DNA of 64,000 nucleotides, taken from contig CAVZNR010000042.1 of NCBI GenBank assembly GCA_963776675.1, positions 75,524-139,523 of the forward strand. The letters run 5' to 3'. The notes below the pieces were generated by a model. It had not been told where the DNA came from. It did no database searches and was given only the letters and a program-made list of their open reading frames with translations. The DNA is from Hyphomicrobium_A sp963776675 (GTDB lineage: Bacteria; Pseudomonadota; Alphaproteobacteria; Rhizobiales; Hyphomicrobiaceae). Of this stretch, positions 19,624 to 29,597 are shown piece after piece. Position 1 is the stretch's first letter. Each line of letters opens with the position of its first letter. The translations under genes and the position numbers were made by a program.

Positions 19624-20118
19624 ATGTCGGCAGAATTCGCCTATCAGCGCGTGACGAACCCCATCGATCTGGTGGAGCAGCTCGCCGCCGCACACAACTG
19701 GGCCTGCGAACGCACCAACGACGACGAGCTCACGCTCATTATCGCCGGTACGTGGGCCGACTATCACGTCTCACTCAACTGGCGTGAGGACCTCGAGGCG
19801 TTGCATCTCGCCTGCGCCTTCGACTTCCGCATCCCCGAGAACCGGCTGGCGGAAATGTACCGCCTCGTCGCCCAGATCAACGAGCAGCTCTGGCTCGGCC
19901 ACTTCGATCTGTGGACGCAGGAGGGCCTCGTCATGTTCCGGCACGCCCTTTTGCTCAACGGCTCGATCGTCAGCCCCCGGCAATGCGAGGCCATGCTGAA
20001 GGCGGCGCTGGAAGGCTGCGAGCGCTACTACCAGGCCTTCCAATTCGTTGTCTGGGCCGGCAAGCCGAGCCGGGAGGCGCTGGTTTCGACCATGTTCGAG
20101 ACCGAGGGCCAAGCCTAG
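19624..20118 (+). CDS. YbjN domain-containing protein
   Basis: A 164-residue cytosolic protein with the YbjN fold seen also in type III secretion chaperones. Conserved features are NPIDLVEQLAAAHNW, TWADYHVSLNWREDLEALHL and the aromatic segment NEQLWLGHFDLWTQEGLVMF. The biochemical role is unknown; E. coli YbjN affects motility and stress phenotypes. It sits between ubiK and proC, an arrangement I know from other Hyphomicrobiales. Confidence 0.87.
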   Translation: MSAEFAYQRVTNPIDLVEQLAAAHNWACERTNDDELTLIIAGTWADYHVSLNWREDLEALHLACAFDFRIPENRLAEMYRLVAQINEQLWLGHFDLWTQEGLVMFRHALLLNGSIVSPRQCEAMLKAALEGCERYYQAFQFVVWAGKPSREALVSTMFETEGQA

Positions 20119-20127
20119 GCCTGGCTC

Positions 20128-20163
20128 AAGACCAGACCCAAGACCGCACCCAAGACCGCACCG
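20128..20163 (+). repeat. Three 12-bp direct repeats after the YbjN gene
   Basis: AAGACCAGACCC, AAGACCGCACCC and AAGACCGCACCG follow one another nine bases after the YbjN stop codon. They are non-coding in that frame. Confidence 0.7.
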
Positions 20164-20261
20164 AGGAATAAGTCTCTCAGGGGGCAAGCCAGGGCTTGCC
20201 CTCCCGGTTGGTGGCGTGTGACACCTGAACGCGTCCAAATCGCCACCATCGGGTCCCGTCC

Positions 20262-21086
20262 ATGAGCTTCACGCTCCAGGGTCCGCTCGTCCTGGCCGGT
20301 GCCGGCCGCATGGGTGGAGCCATCCTTACAAGGCTGCTCGCAAGCGGCCTCGATCCGCGCCTCGTGCTCGTGCAGGACCCCGATCCGCCGGTCGAGGTCG
20401 CCGACGTGCTGGCGGATGCGTGCATCGACGTCCTTCCCGTGATCGACGCGCTGTCGACCCCGCCCGAGGTGATCGTGCTCGCGGTCAAGCCGCAGCTGGC
20501 CGACGACGTGTTGCCCGGGCTCGCGCGGCTCGCGGGTCCGCACACGCTGCTCTTATCCATCGCGGCGGGGCGTCGCCTGGAGGGGCTGGCCCGGCACATG
20601 CCCGACGGCGCTGCCATCGTCCGCGCCATGCCGAATACGCCGGCCGCGATCGGTCGCGGCGTCACCGTGGCCGTCGCCAATGCCAACGTCACAAGCGCGC
20701 AACGGGCGCTCGCCGACGGGCTGATGGGCGCGGTCGGCGAAGTGCTGTGGGTGGAGGACGAAGCGCTGCTCGATCCGGTTACGGCCGTCTCCGGCTCGGG
20801 GCCGGCCTACGTGTTTCTGTTGGCCGAATGCCTCGCCGAGGCGGGCCGGGCCGCGGGCCTCGAGGCGGAGCTGGCCGACCGGCTGGCGCGCGCTACCGTC
20901 GCCGGCTCGGCGGCGCTGCTGGAGCAGTCGGATCTGTCCTCTGCGGATCTGCGCCGGAACGTGACGTCGCCCGGCGGCACCACGGCGGCGGCGCTGGAGA
21001 TCCTGGGCGGTGCGGAAGGCTTGCAGAAGCTCATGACGGCCGCGGTGGCCGCCGCAACGAAACGCGGCCGCGAGCTGGCAAAATGA
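20262..21086 (+). CDS. proC: Pyrroline-5-carboxylate reductase
   Basis: Catalyses the last step of proline synthesis, reducing pyrroline-5-carboxylate with NAD(P)H. The dinucleotide loop LVLAGAGRMGGAIL is at residues 10-23, MPNTPAAIGRG is a conserved family segment, and the C-terminal signature DLRRNVTSPGGTTAAALEIL is complete. 274 residues is typical. It follows the YbjN gene by 143 bases. Confidence 0.94.
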   Translation: MSFTLQGPLVLAGAGRMGGAILTRLLASGLDPRLVLVQDPDPPVEVADVLADACIDVLPVIDALSTPPEVIVLAVKPQLADDVLPGLARLAGPHTLLLSIAAGRRLEGLARHMPDGAAIVRAMPNTPAAIGRGVTVAVANANVTSAQRALADGLMGAVGEVLWVEDEALLDPVTAVSGSGPAYVFLLAECLAEAGRAAGLEAELADRLARATVAGSAALLEQSDLSSADLRRNVTSPGGTTAAALEILGGAEGLQKLMTAAVAAATKRGRELAK

Positions 21087-21461
21087 GCTGGAGCTCGATG
21101 CCGCTGCGGCCGCGTCGCTTGCAGACCCGAGCAGGCTTTTTAGGGCCCCGGCGGCTCAGGTCATTGGGGGCGGGCAGGCGCCTAGTCCGAAAGCTCAAGG
21201 AGGATAAAGCTTTAGGCCTGTGCGCGTGAGGCTCCTGATCGCATCCCTTGGCAGCGCGAAGACGGTTTGTTCGCCCACCACGTCGCGTCCCGAGAGGTCG
21301 GCGTCGCTTCTCGGTTATGATATACTGTTACACTTTTGGCAACGGCCAAACCGCCGCACTCACGCGATCGTGTGAGGTTCTTGAGCAACCGTGATGGGCG
21401 CCTTCCAATCGGCGGGATCGGTCCCTACCTCCTAGGGATCGCTTGGAAGGAGAGGCCCCCC
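21087..21461. other. Intergenic region between proC and TetR-type gene
   Basis: This 375-base stretch has no convincing gene. Its clearest feature is the AT-rich segment GTTATGATATACTGTTAC at about 21314-21331, partly symmetric around TATA, which could be a promoter or operator for the downstream regulator. An AAAGCT...AGCTTT inverted repeat around an SD-like AAGGAGG lies near 21190-21212 but opens no credible frame. Confidence 0.5.
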
Positions 21462-22127
21462 ATGCTCGATCCCACCACGACCAAAGGTCGGCTCGTCACC
21501 GCCGCGCTCCGGCTTGCCGGCGAGCGCCCCTGGAGCGACGTCACGCTAGCTGACATCGCGCAAGCTGCCGACGTGAGCCTCATCGATCTGCGCCGCGACT
21601 TTGGCTCCAAGGCCGATATTCTCGCCGCCTTCGTGCGCGCGGTCGACGACGAGGTGTTGGGAAGCGCGCCGCCGCGCAGCACCGAGCAGCCCGCGCGCGA
21701 CGCGCTGTTCGAGGTCGTCATGCGCCGCTTCGACGTGCTCGCACCCTATAAGCCCGCCCTCAAGTCGATCACCGAGACCTGGCCGACAGACCCCGTGCTG
21801 TTGCGTGCGCTTGCCGCCTCGCAGGCGTGGATGCTGCGCGCGGCCGGTATCGGTCCCGAAGGGCTCGAAGGGCAGCTGCGCACCGCCGGCCTCGGCACGA
21901 TCTACGCCTCGGTGTTCCGCACCTGGCTCGAGGATGATGATCCCGGACTTGCGCGGACGATGGCCGCACTCGACCGGCGGCTGCGGCGCGGCGAGCGCAC
22001 CTTGAACACGCTGGATGAGATCAGGAGCAAGGTGTGCGACTTCGCCTCGGTGTTCGCGAGTGCACGCAAGCGCTCGGCAGACAGTGAGCCGAAGGCCACG
22101 CCCGAGACGCCGCCCGCCTCTGCATAA
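21462..22127 (+). CDS. TetR family transcriptional regulator
   Basis: A 221-residue protein. The N-terminal helix-turn-helix spans about residues 7-52 (RLVTAALRLAGERPWSDVTL, ADIAQAADVSLIDLRRDFGS), with the usual TetR turn and the FGSKADIL closing helix. The C-terminal ligand domain is all-helical, with a conserved-looking LAPYKPALKSITETWP segment. The start at 21462 has GGAAGGAGAG upstream; the frame extends to 21336 without support. It is convergent with the kinase gene. The target and ligand are unknown. A COQ9-like fold, which shares the TetR helices, is possible but less likely. Confidence 0.75.
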   Translation: MLDPTTTKGRLVTAALRLAGERPWSDVTLADIAQAADVSLIDLRRDFGSKADILAAFVRAVDDEVLGSAPPRSTEQPARDALFEVVMRRFDVLAPYKPALKSITETWPTDPVLLRALAASQAWMLRAAGIGPEGLEGQLRTAGLGTIYASVFRTWLEDDDPGLARTMAALDRRLRRGERTLNTLDEIRSKVCDFASVFASARKRSADSEPKATPETPPASA

Positions 22128-22129
22128 CG

Positions 22130-23737
22130 CTACAGCGGCACGGAGATGATGGCGCGCAGGCCACCCATGGAGCTTTCGCCCAGCCTGATGTCGCCGCCGT
22201 GGCTCTTGGCGATGTCGCGCGCGATTGCGAGGCCCAACCCCGTGTTGCCCTCGTCCTGATTGCGCGCGTGATCGAGCCGGTAGAACGGCTTGAACACGTT
22301 GGCGCGCTCGGCGGCCGGAATGCCGGGCCCGTTGTCGTCCACCTCGATGCGCACCCACTGGCCTTCGACGGCGGCGCGGATCAGCACCTTGTCGGCAAAG
22401 CGCATGGCATTGGAGACGAGGTTGGTGATCGCCCGCTTGAAGGCCTGCCGCTTCAGGGGCAGCACGATCTCGTTGCGCCGCTTGCGGATCTTCAGGTCGA
22501 CGGGCGTGTCGTAGACGAAGCGCAACTCCAGCTGGATCTCCTGCAGCAGCTCGCGCAGGTTGGTCGGCTCCAATTCCTCGCCGCCATCGCCCTTGGCGAA
22601 CGCGAGGTAGTCCTCGAGCATGCTCTGCATCTCGCGCACGTCCGCCTGCAGCGAATGCGCCTCGGCGGTGTCGCCCAGCAACGCCAGCTCCAGCTTGAAG
22701 CGCGTCAGCACGGTGCGCAGGTCGTGGCTGACGCCGGCCAGCATGGTGGTGCGCTGCTCGACGTGCGTGGTGATGCGATCGCGCATTTCCAGGAACGCCG
22801 TGGCGGCCTGGCGCACCTCGCGGGCGCCGCGCGGGCGGAAGTCGTCGGGAACCCTGCGCCCCTTGCCGAAGGCATCGGCGGCTTCCGCCAGCCTCAAGAT
22901 CGGCCGGATCTGGTTGCGCAGGAACAGGATCGCGACGGTGAGCAGGATCACCGAGGAGCCGATCATCCACAAAAGGAAGATGTGCGAGTTCGACGCGTAC
23001 GTCTGCGAGCGCGTCGCAACGAAGCGCAGAATGGCGTTGGCGTGCTTGACGCGGATTTCCACGTGGCGCGACTGGCCGACCGTGTCGATCCAGAACGGGC
23101 GCTGCACCTGGCGGCGGATCTCGTCGGACAGCGCCCGGTCGAGCAGCGCGAAGAAGGGCTTCGGGCGCGGCGCCGGCAGATCGCCGGGCGGCAGGATCTG
23201 CATCGACAGGTTGAGGCGGTCGCGCGCCATCTCGATGAGCTGGCTGTAGTCGTCCTTGCGCGGGTACTGCTCGTAGACGTCGATGAGGGCCGCGATGTCG
23301 CGCGCGGTCGCCTCCGACAGGCGGCGCGTGACGGCTTGCCAGTGCCGCTCCATGAAGACGAACGCCACGACGCCTTCCAGCACCACGATCGGCGCGATGA
23401 TGATGATCAGCGCGCGCGCATAGAGGCCCTTGGGCAGGACATCCGACATCCAGCCCGAGAGGCGGCGCATGTTGTTCGCGTGCGTCCGGCCGAACCAGGC
23501 GAATGCGGCGAGCAACCACGGCGGCGGCTTGGGCAGTTTTCCCTTGGACCATTGCGGGCGCCAGGCGGGATCGATGCGCGCCCAACTCGGCAACCCCAAT
23601 GGCGGCAAGCGCAACGCGGGCATGCGCAGCGAGCCCGGCAGCTTCAGCCGGTGCAACGGGAGCGCTGCTTGCACCCACTGCAGAAGGCCTTGCCACCGCG
23701 CGCGCAGACCGTTCGGCTCGTCGCTTCTAGCGAGCAT
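22130..23737 (-). CDS. Sensor histidine kinase, EnvZ-like
   Basis: A 535-residue membrane kinase. After a basic N-terminal extension of about 100 residues, TM1 is at about 106-128 and TM2 at about 252-273, enclosing a periplasmic sensor of about 120 residues. HAMP follows (about 274-325). The phosphoacceptor His338 is in AGVSHDLRTVLTRFKLEL; N-box NLVSNAMRFA (439-448), G1 DNGPGIP and G2 GLGLAIARD complete the ATPase domain. The replacement of the usual RTP by RTV after the H-box is minor. It is third in the MarR/OmpR/kinase operon. The N-terminal 80 residues may be an over-extension. Confidence 0.9.
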   Translation of the reverse strand: MLARSDEPNGLRARWQGLLQWVQAALPLHRLKLPGSLRMPALRLPPLGLPSWARIDPAWRPQWSKGKLPKPPPWLLAAFAWFGRTHANNMRRLSGWMSDVLPKGLYARALIIIIAPIVVLEGVVAFVFMERHWQAVTRRLSEATARDIAALIDVYEQYPRKDDYSQLIEMARDRLNLSMQILPPGDLPAPRPKPFFALLDRALSDEIRRQVQRPFWIDTVGQSRHVEIRVKHANAILRFVATRSQTYASNSHIFLLWMIGSSVILLTVAILFLRNQIRPILRLAEAADAFGKGRRVPDDFRPRGAREVRQAATAFLEMRDRITTHVEQRTTMLAGVSHDLRTVLTRFKLELALLGDTAEAHSLQADVREMQSMLEDYLAFAKGDGGEELEPTNLRELLQEIQLELRFVYDTPVDLKIRKRRNEIVLPLKRQAFKRAITNLVSNAMRFADKVLIRAAVEGQWVRIEVDDNGPGIPAAERANVFKPFYRLDHARNQDEGNTGLGLAIARDIAKSHGGDIRLGESSMGGLRAIISVPL

Positions 23738-23774
23738 CTAAACCCGACCTTGCAAGGGGGGCTCGGTAACCATC

Positions 23775-24485
<711 letters not shown>

Positions 24486-24500
24486 GGCTTCGCCCCTCGT

Positions 24501-25082
24501 TCAGCCTGCTTTGCGGGTGCCGTTTGCGAGCTTAATCAGCTCCTCCACGCCAGGGCGATCGGACTCTGCAATCATGGCAAAAAGGAAGCGGCGGGTCAGC
24601 TCTCTTGCCCCTTGCCCCGCATTTCCAAGCGCGGCCTCGATCCGCTTGATCTGCCACGCGGTCAGCTTGTCGGCAAGGCGCCCGCCCTTGGCGGTCACGA
24701 ACAGGCGGCGCTCGCGGCGGTCGTCGTTGCCCGCCTTTTGCATGATGAAGCCCTGGTCGATGAGCTGCTTCAGGACGCGCGCTAAGCTTTGTTTGGTGAT
24801 CTTCAAAATATCCAGCAGGGCAGCGACCCTCAGCCCCGGGTGGCGGTGAACGAAGTGGAGCACGCGATGGTGCGCGCGCCCGAAGCCATACTCCGCCAGA
24901 ATTTCATCGGGGCCCGCGGTAAAGTCGCGATAGGCGAAGAACAGAAGCTCCGCACAGGCCACGAGCTCGTCATGCGAGGGCAATTCCGGGAGCTGAGCGG
25001 CGGTTCCGTTGGGGGTTGGAGAGGCCCCCCCCGACCGGGTGCTGCGGCGCCCCGTTACGCTGTCGGACGTTATGTCAGTCAT
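24501..25082 (-). CDS. MarR family regulator, PetP-like
   Basis: A 193-residue winged-helix regulator. Residues 1-35 are a disordered Ser/Thr/Pro tail; the MarR domain follows with AYRDFTAGPDEILAEYGFGR, HHRVLHFVHRHPGLRVAALL, recognition helix ITKQSLARVLKQLIDQGFI and wing NDDRRERRLFVTAKG. This is the PetP-type branch that is co-encoded with an OmpR-type regulator in alphaproteobacteria. It is first in a three-gene operon (15 and 37 base gaps) and divergent from ilvE. Confidence 0.88.
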   Translation of the reverse strand: MTDITSDSVTGRRSTRSGGASPTPNGTAAQLPELPSHDELVACAELLFFAYRDFTAGPDEILAEYGFGRAHHRVLHFVHRHPGLRVAALLDILKITKQSLARVLKQLIDQGFIMQKAGNDDRRERRLFVTAKGGRLADKLTAWQIKRIEAALGNAGQGARELTRRFLFAMIAESDRPGVEELIKLANGTRKAG

Positions 25083-25280
25083 GTTGACTTATTTGGCTCC
25101 GATTGCTACTCGTGGCAAGTCATTTTGCGCATGCGGTTGAACGTGTTCGCGCGAGCGAATTTGCTCGTGCCATTGGCACGGGCGCCGCGGTATAGGGGAC
25201 CTGTGGGCCGCCGAGCCGGCCCCGCCTCCGAGCCCGCCCTTAGTGGCGAAGTTTCGCGCAAAAGTCCACGGAGAGAATTG

Positions 25281-26174
25281 ATGTCCGAGCCGGCTCCTTT
25301 TCACGATCGCGACGGCCAAATCTGGCTCGACGGCAAGCTCGTCCCCTGGCGCGAGGCCAACATCCACGTCCTGACCCACGCCCTGCACTACGGTAGCGCG
25401 GTGTTCGAGGGGGAGCGGGCCTACTCCGGCCAGATTTTTAAGCTTTCCGAGCACTCCCAGCGGCTGATCGACAGCGCCAAGGTGCTCGACTTCGAGATCC
25501 CCTACTCCGTGGCCGAGATCGACCAGATCTGCCGCGACGTGGTGGCCGCCAACAAGCTCTCCGACTGCTACATCCGCCCCATCGCCTGGCGCGGCAGCGA
25601 GCAGATCGGCGTCTCGGCGCAGGCGACCAAGATCCACATGGCCGTCGCCGCCTGGGAGTGGGGCTCCTACTTCCCCTTGGAGCAGCGCCTCAAGGGCATC
25701 CGCCTCACCATGGCCAAGTACCGCCGCCCCGATCCGGCGACGGCGCCGTGCAAGAGCAAGGCGGCGGGCCTGTACATGATCTGCACCATCGAGAAGCACC
25801 GCGCCGAGCGGGCGGGCTATGCCGACGCGCTCATGCTCGACTGGCGCGGGCACGTGGCCGAGTGCACGGGCGCCAACATCTTCTTCGTCAAGGACGGCGT
25901 GCTGCACACGCCCGATCCCGACTGCTTCCTCGACGGCATCACGCGGCGCACGGTGATCGAGCTGGCCAAGAAGCGCGGCTACGAGGTGGTCGAGCGCACC
26001 ATCCTGCCCGACGAGCTCGCCAGCTTCTCGGAGGTGTTCCTGACCGGCACCGCCGCGGAGGTGACGCCGGTCTCCGAAATCGGCGAGCACCGCTACAAGC
26101 CGGGGCAGATCAGCGAGACCCTGCTCAACGACTACATGGCCGTGGTGCAGCCTGCCCGCAAAGCAGCCGAATAA
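25281..26174 (+). CDS. ilvE: Branched-chain amino acid aminotransferase
   Basis: Transfers amino groups between glutamate and Leu, Ile or Val, a PLP class IV enzyme. The 297-residue protein shows HALHYGSAVFEGERAY, the region with the PLP lysine SKAAGLYMICTIEKHRA, and the signature ALMLDWRGHVAECTGANIFF, followed by DGITRRTVIELA. The start at 25281 has GGAGAG upstream; the longer open frame back to 24789 runs antisense to the MarR gene. Confidence 0.92.
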   Translation: MSEPAPFHDRDGQIWLDGKLVPWREANIHVLTHALHYGSAVFEGERAYSGQIFKLSEHSQRLIDSAKVLDFEIPYSVAEIDQICRDVVAANKLSDCYIRPIAWRGSEQIGVSAQATKIHMAVAAWEWGSYFPLEQRLKGIRLTMAKYRRPDPATAPCKSKAAGLYMICTIEKHRAERAGYADALMLDWRGHVAECTGANIFFVKDGVLHTPDPDCFLDGITRRTVIELAKKRGYEVVERTILPDELASFSEVFLTGTAAEVTPVSEIGEHRYKPGQISETLLNDYMAVVQPARKAAE

Positions 26175-26360
26175 ATCCACAAGTCCTTAGGACGTCGGTG
26201 CGAGAATAAGCCCTTATGGAGCGGGGCTTGCGCGCGCCAGCGTGGCCGCAACGGCACACCCGCACAAGCGTCGTGAGCGCGGCCCGTGGCAGTCGTTGCC
26301 AGGGGCTGACAAGTCGCCGACACTGGCTGCAATCGCGACATAGCGCGGGGACAAACGGCC

Positions 26361-26642
26361 ATGCACCGCTCGGCAAGACTTGCAATTGCTTTGTGTTCCG
26401 CGCTTGCGGTGACGGCGGCCGTCGCCGCCTCCGCCGTCGCGCAGGAGGGCCCCGGCGGGCTCATCAATCCGCAGCGCGACTGCCAGACCATTCGCACCTG
26501 CAACTATCGCAGGGGCGGCTCCTACCGGGGCTGCCTGTCGAGCTATAGCTGCCGCACGTGCCGTTTCGTGCGCGCGTCCTGCAAGGGGCTGGGTGGCGGC
26601 GTCTGCCGCAAGCTGGTCTGTAGCTGGGGCGGGGTCAGCTAA
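26361..26642 (+). CDS. Small cysteine-rich exported protein
   Basis: A 93-residue protein with a signal peptide (RLAIALCSALAVTAAVAASA, cleavage near AVAQ-EG). The mature 65 residues hold eight cysteines (DCQ, TCN, GCL, SCR, TCR, SCK, VCR, VCS) and are basic, suggesting a small disulfide-stabilised secreted protein. I do not recognise the family, and the ribosome binding site is weak. It stands alone between ilvE and a convergent small gene. Confidence 0.6.
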   Translation: MHRSARLAIALCSALAVTAAVAASAVAQEGPGGLINPQRDCQTIRTCNYRRGGSYRGCLSSYSCRTCRFVRASCKGLGGGVCRKLVCSWGGVS

Positions 26643-26655
26643 GCAGTACGCGGGC

Positions 26656-26892
26656 TCAGCGCGCCCGCGCAAACAACGTCGTCACCGCAGTGAGGACGAA
26701 CGTGGCGATCGCGGCCCCGATGGTCACGAGCGTGGCGATGCCGAGCGGATGCCCGATCGCGCTGCCGACTGCGGCAACCACACCGGTCCAGAACAGGGCC
26801 GGGACGAGCGCAACGAGGGTCAGGCCGAACAGCTGATAGCCCGCGTCGTTGTCCGCAGCGCTGAGCGTGCGCGCTTTTGCCAGGTTTCTCAT
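26656..26892 (-). CDS. Small hypothetical membrane protein
   Basis: A 78-residue protein with two predicted membrane helices: LFGLTLVALVPALFWTGVVA (about 22-45) and LGIATLVTIGAAIATFVLTA (about 50-70), with a short basic C-terminus. The start at 26892 has GGAGA upstream; a GTG six codons earlier is the alternative. No function can be given. Confidence 0.6.
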   Translation of the reverse strand: MRNLAKARTLSAADNDAGYQLFGLTLVALVPALFWTGVVAAVGSAIGHPLGIATLVTIGAAIATFVLTAVTTLFARAR

Positions 26893-27090
26893 GCGCCGAG
26901 GTCTCCGCACGAAGGGTCCGTTTCAGGCACGCTAGGCGGGCAGGGTGAATGCGCCGCTAACGGCAGTGATGAGTGGGCGCCGGACCGCAATAAACATTAA
27001 CGGACCATGACGCGGTGTCCCTGGTGGAACAACCAGGCCCGGCGCGTTATGCCCTTGTTTGTAAGGGCGGGGGATAACTGGCGGGATGTC

Positions 27091-28711
27091 ATGAAAGTTC
27101 CGCGGCGGGTCGACGTCGTCATCATCGGCGCTGGCCACAACGGCCTGACGTGCGCGGCCTACCTGGCGGCGGCGGGGCTCGACACGCTCGTCTTGGAGAA
27201 AAACGCCGTCGTCGGTGGCGCGGCGCTCACCGAGGAGTTCCACCCGGGCTTTCGCAACTCGGTTGCCGCCTACACGGTGAGCCTGCTCAACCCCAAGGTT
27301 ATTGCGGACCTGGAGCTGGCCCGCCACGGGCTCAAAATCGTGGAGCGGCCGGCTGCCAATTTCTGGCCCGTCGATGCTACGCGCTTCCTGCTGATGCGCG
27401 GCGGCCTCGCCGAGCGCCAAGCCGCGATTGCCAAATTCTCCGTCCGCGACGCCGAGCGCCTGCCGGCATACGACGCAGCGCTCGAGCGCGCCGCCGACGT
27501 GTTGCGCGATCTGGTGCTGCGCCCGCCGCCCAATTTCGGCGGCGGCGTCATGGAGCTTATAAAAGGCGCCGCGCTGGGCCAGCGCCTGCTGCGGCTCGAC
27601 TTGGGCGACAAGCGCACGCTCATCGACCTCTTTACCAAGAGCGCGGCCGACTTCCTCGATGCCTGGTTCGAAAGCGACGTCGTGAAGGCCGCCTTTGCCT
27701 TCGACGGCATCGTCGGCAACTACGCCGCGCCCTCGACGCCCGGCACCGCGTATGTGCTGCTGCATCACTGCTTCGGCGAGGTGAACGGCAAGCGCGGCGC
27801 CTGGGGGCACGCCATCGGCGGCATGGGTGCGATCACGCAGGCGATGGCCAAGTCGCGCACAGATGCGCGGCGCGGCGATCCGCACCAACGCGCCCGTTGC
27901 GCGGCTGCTGACCGAGGACGGCAGGGCGGTGGGCGTCGTATTAGAGTTTGGCGAGGAGATCACCGCGCGTGCGGTCGCCGCCGGCATGCCGCCCAAGCTG
28001 CTCTTTCGCGACCTCGTACCCGAAGGCACCGTCGCAGCCGATCTGCAGAGCCGCTTCGTGTCCATCACGTCGGGCTCGGGCACGTTCCGCATGAACGTGG
28101 CGCTCTCGGAGCTGCCCGACTTCACCTGCCGGCCCGGAACGCAGCAGCAAGACCACCATGGCGCCGGCATCGTCATCGGGCCGTCGCTCGCCTACCTGGA
28201 GCGCGCCTATCTCGATGCACGCCTCGACGGCTGGTCGTCCGAGCCGGTCGTGGAGATGCTCATCCCCTCGACGCTCGATCCCGGGCTCGCGCCCGCGGGC
28301 CAGCACGTCGCCAGCCTGTTCGTGCAGCACGTGGCACCACACCTGCCGGCGGGGCGCAGTTGGGAGGACGAGCGCGAGAAAGAGGCCTTCGCCGACCTCG
28401 TCATCGGCACGGTCACGCGGCATGCCCCGAACTTCAAGGCGGCGGTGCTCGGCCGGCAGATCCTGTCGCCGCTCGATCTGGAACGGCGCTTCGGAATGAT
28501 CGACGGCGACATTTTCCACGGGGCGCTGTCGCTCGCTCAGCTTTTTTCGATGCGGCCGCAGCTCGGGTATGCCGACTATCGCATGCCGCTGCCGGGGCTC
28601 TACCTGTGTGCCTCGGGCGCGCATCCCGGAGGCGGGGTGACGGGTGCGCCCGGGCACAACGCCGCGGCCGAGATCATCCGCGATCTCAAGGGCTGGAAGC
28701 GCCGCAGATGA
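27091..28711 (+). CDS. FAD-dependent oxidoreductase, phytoene desaturase-like/PYROXD2 family (apparent frameshift)
   Basis: The N-terminus VDVVIIGAGHNGLTCAAYLA is the Rossmann FAD site of the CrtI-like oxidoreductases, followed by VVGGAALTEEFHPGF. The C-terminus has YLCASGAHPGGGVTGAPGHN, the conserved second FAD region. Without crt genes nearby, a PYROXD2-type enzyme of unknown substrate is more likely than carotenoid desaturation. A single-base shift near 27850-27866, after GAITQAMAKS, moves the second half (GAAIRTNAPVARLLTEDG) to the next frame; corrected length is about 539 residues, normal for the family. The start is uncertain: 27091 or 27049. Confidence 0.82.
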
Positions 28712-28722
28712 AGGAGGCTCCC

Positions 28723-29094
28723 ATGCAGCTCGGTCCGCCCATTCCCATCCTGCGCATGTTCGATGTGGAGGCGGCCCGCGCCTTCTACGTGGACTTCCTC
28801 GGCTTCGCCGTTGGCTGGGAGCACCGGTTCGGCCCGGACTTTCCGATTTATATGAAAGTCTTCCGCGCCGACTGCGAGCTGCACCTCTCCGAGCATCATG
28901 GCGACTGCTCGCCGGGCGCGGGCGTCCGCATCATCGTCGGTGACATCGACGCATTCTGCGCGGAGATATCCGGGCGGCACTACAAGTACGCGCGACCGGG
29001 TGTCGAGGAGAAACCCTGGGGTCTGCGCGAAATGACGGTCACCGATCCGTCTGCGAATCGCCTGATATTCTTCGATGCGCGCCCGCGCACCTGA
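28723..29094 (+). CDS. Glyoxalase/bleomycin-resistance superfamily protein
   Basis: A 123-residue VOC-fold protein. PIPILRMFDVEAARAFYVDF followed by LGFAVGWEHRF and the C-terminal segment MTVTDPSANRLIFFDA are typical of the bleomycin-resistance-like branch. ELHLSEHHGDCSPGAG holds candidate metal-binding residues. An excellent ribosome binding site (AAGGAGG, five bases before ATG) sets the start and lies within the end of the oxidoreductase gene, so the two are coupled. Substrate unknown. Confidence 0.85.
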   Translation: MQLGPPIPILRMFDVEAARAFYVDFLGFAVGWEHRFGPDFPIYMKVFRADCELHLSEHHGDCSPGAGVRIIVGDIDAFCAEISGRHYKYARPGVEEKPWGLREMTVTDPSANRLIFFDARPRT

Positions 29095-29114
29095 CGCCGC
29101 GTCGAGGTGGTGAG

Positions 29115-29597
29115 ATGCTCAAGGTCACTGAGGACATCGCGATCGACGAGCGCGAGCTCGAGGAGCGGTTTGTCCGCTCCTCCGGTCCCGGCGGCCAGAA
29201 CGTCAACAAGGTTTCCACCGCCGTGGAGCTGCGCTTCGACGTGCGCGGGTCCCCGTCGCTGCCGCCGGCGGTGCGCGTGCGCCTGGCGCGGCTTGCCGGA
29301 CGGCGCCTGACGGATGAGGGCGTTCTCGTCATTCGTGCCGAGCGCTTTCGCACGCAGGAGCGCAACCGCGACGATGCGCGCGAACGGCTCGTCGACCTTA
29401 TTCGTAAGGCTGCCGTCGTGCCCAAGCGGCGCATTCCGACCAAGCCCTCGCGCGCCGCCAAGCGCAAGCGCATGGAGGACAAGACCAAGCGCAGCCACGT
29501 CAAGCATCTGCGCCGCAACAAGCCGGATTCGGCTGAGGCTCAGATGTACCCCCTCGGTGAGCGATGCAGCGCTCGAATGGCGCCGGGTGTGCGCTAG
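29115..29597 (+). CDS. arfB: Peptidyl-tRNA hydrolase ArfB (ribosome rescue)
   Basis: ArfB/YaeJ hydrolyses peptidyl-tRNA on stalled ribosomes. The catalytic GGQ is in RSSGPGGQNVNKVSTAVELR, and the C-terminal tail is highly basic (RRIPTKPSRAAKRKRMEDKT, then KRSHVKHLRR), which is needed to enter the empty mRNA channel. The 160 residues exceed the usual 140; the last 20 (after NKPDSAE) overlap the 3' end of the convergent gene by 98 bases, so one of the two stops may be displaced by an indel. Confidence 0.9.
   Translation: MLKVTEDIAIDERELEERFVRSSGPGGQNVNKVSTAVELRFDVRGSPSLPPAVRVRLARLAGRRLTDEGVLVIRAERFRTQERNRDDARERLVDLIRKAAVVPKRRIPTKPSRAAKRKRMEDKTKRSHVKHLRRNKPDSAEAQMYPLGERCSARMAPGVR

Noticed and set aside
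20128..20163. Three 12-bp repeats as a CRISPR or regulatory array
   Set aside because: They are contiguous, without spacers, and only three units long; most likely simple slippage after the YbjN stop codon.
21187..21330. Possible small gene after AAGGAGG near 21198
   Set aside because: A GTG-initiated frame follows but is Arg/Ser-rich, has no conserved features and runs into the AT-rich presumed promoter.
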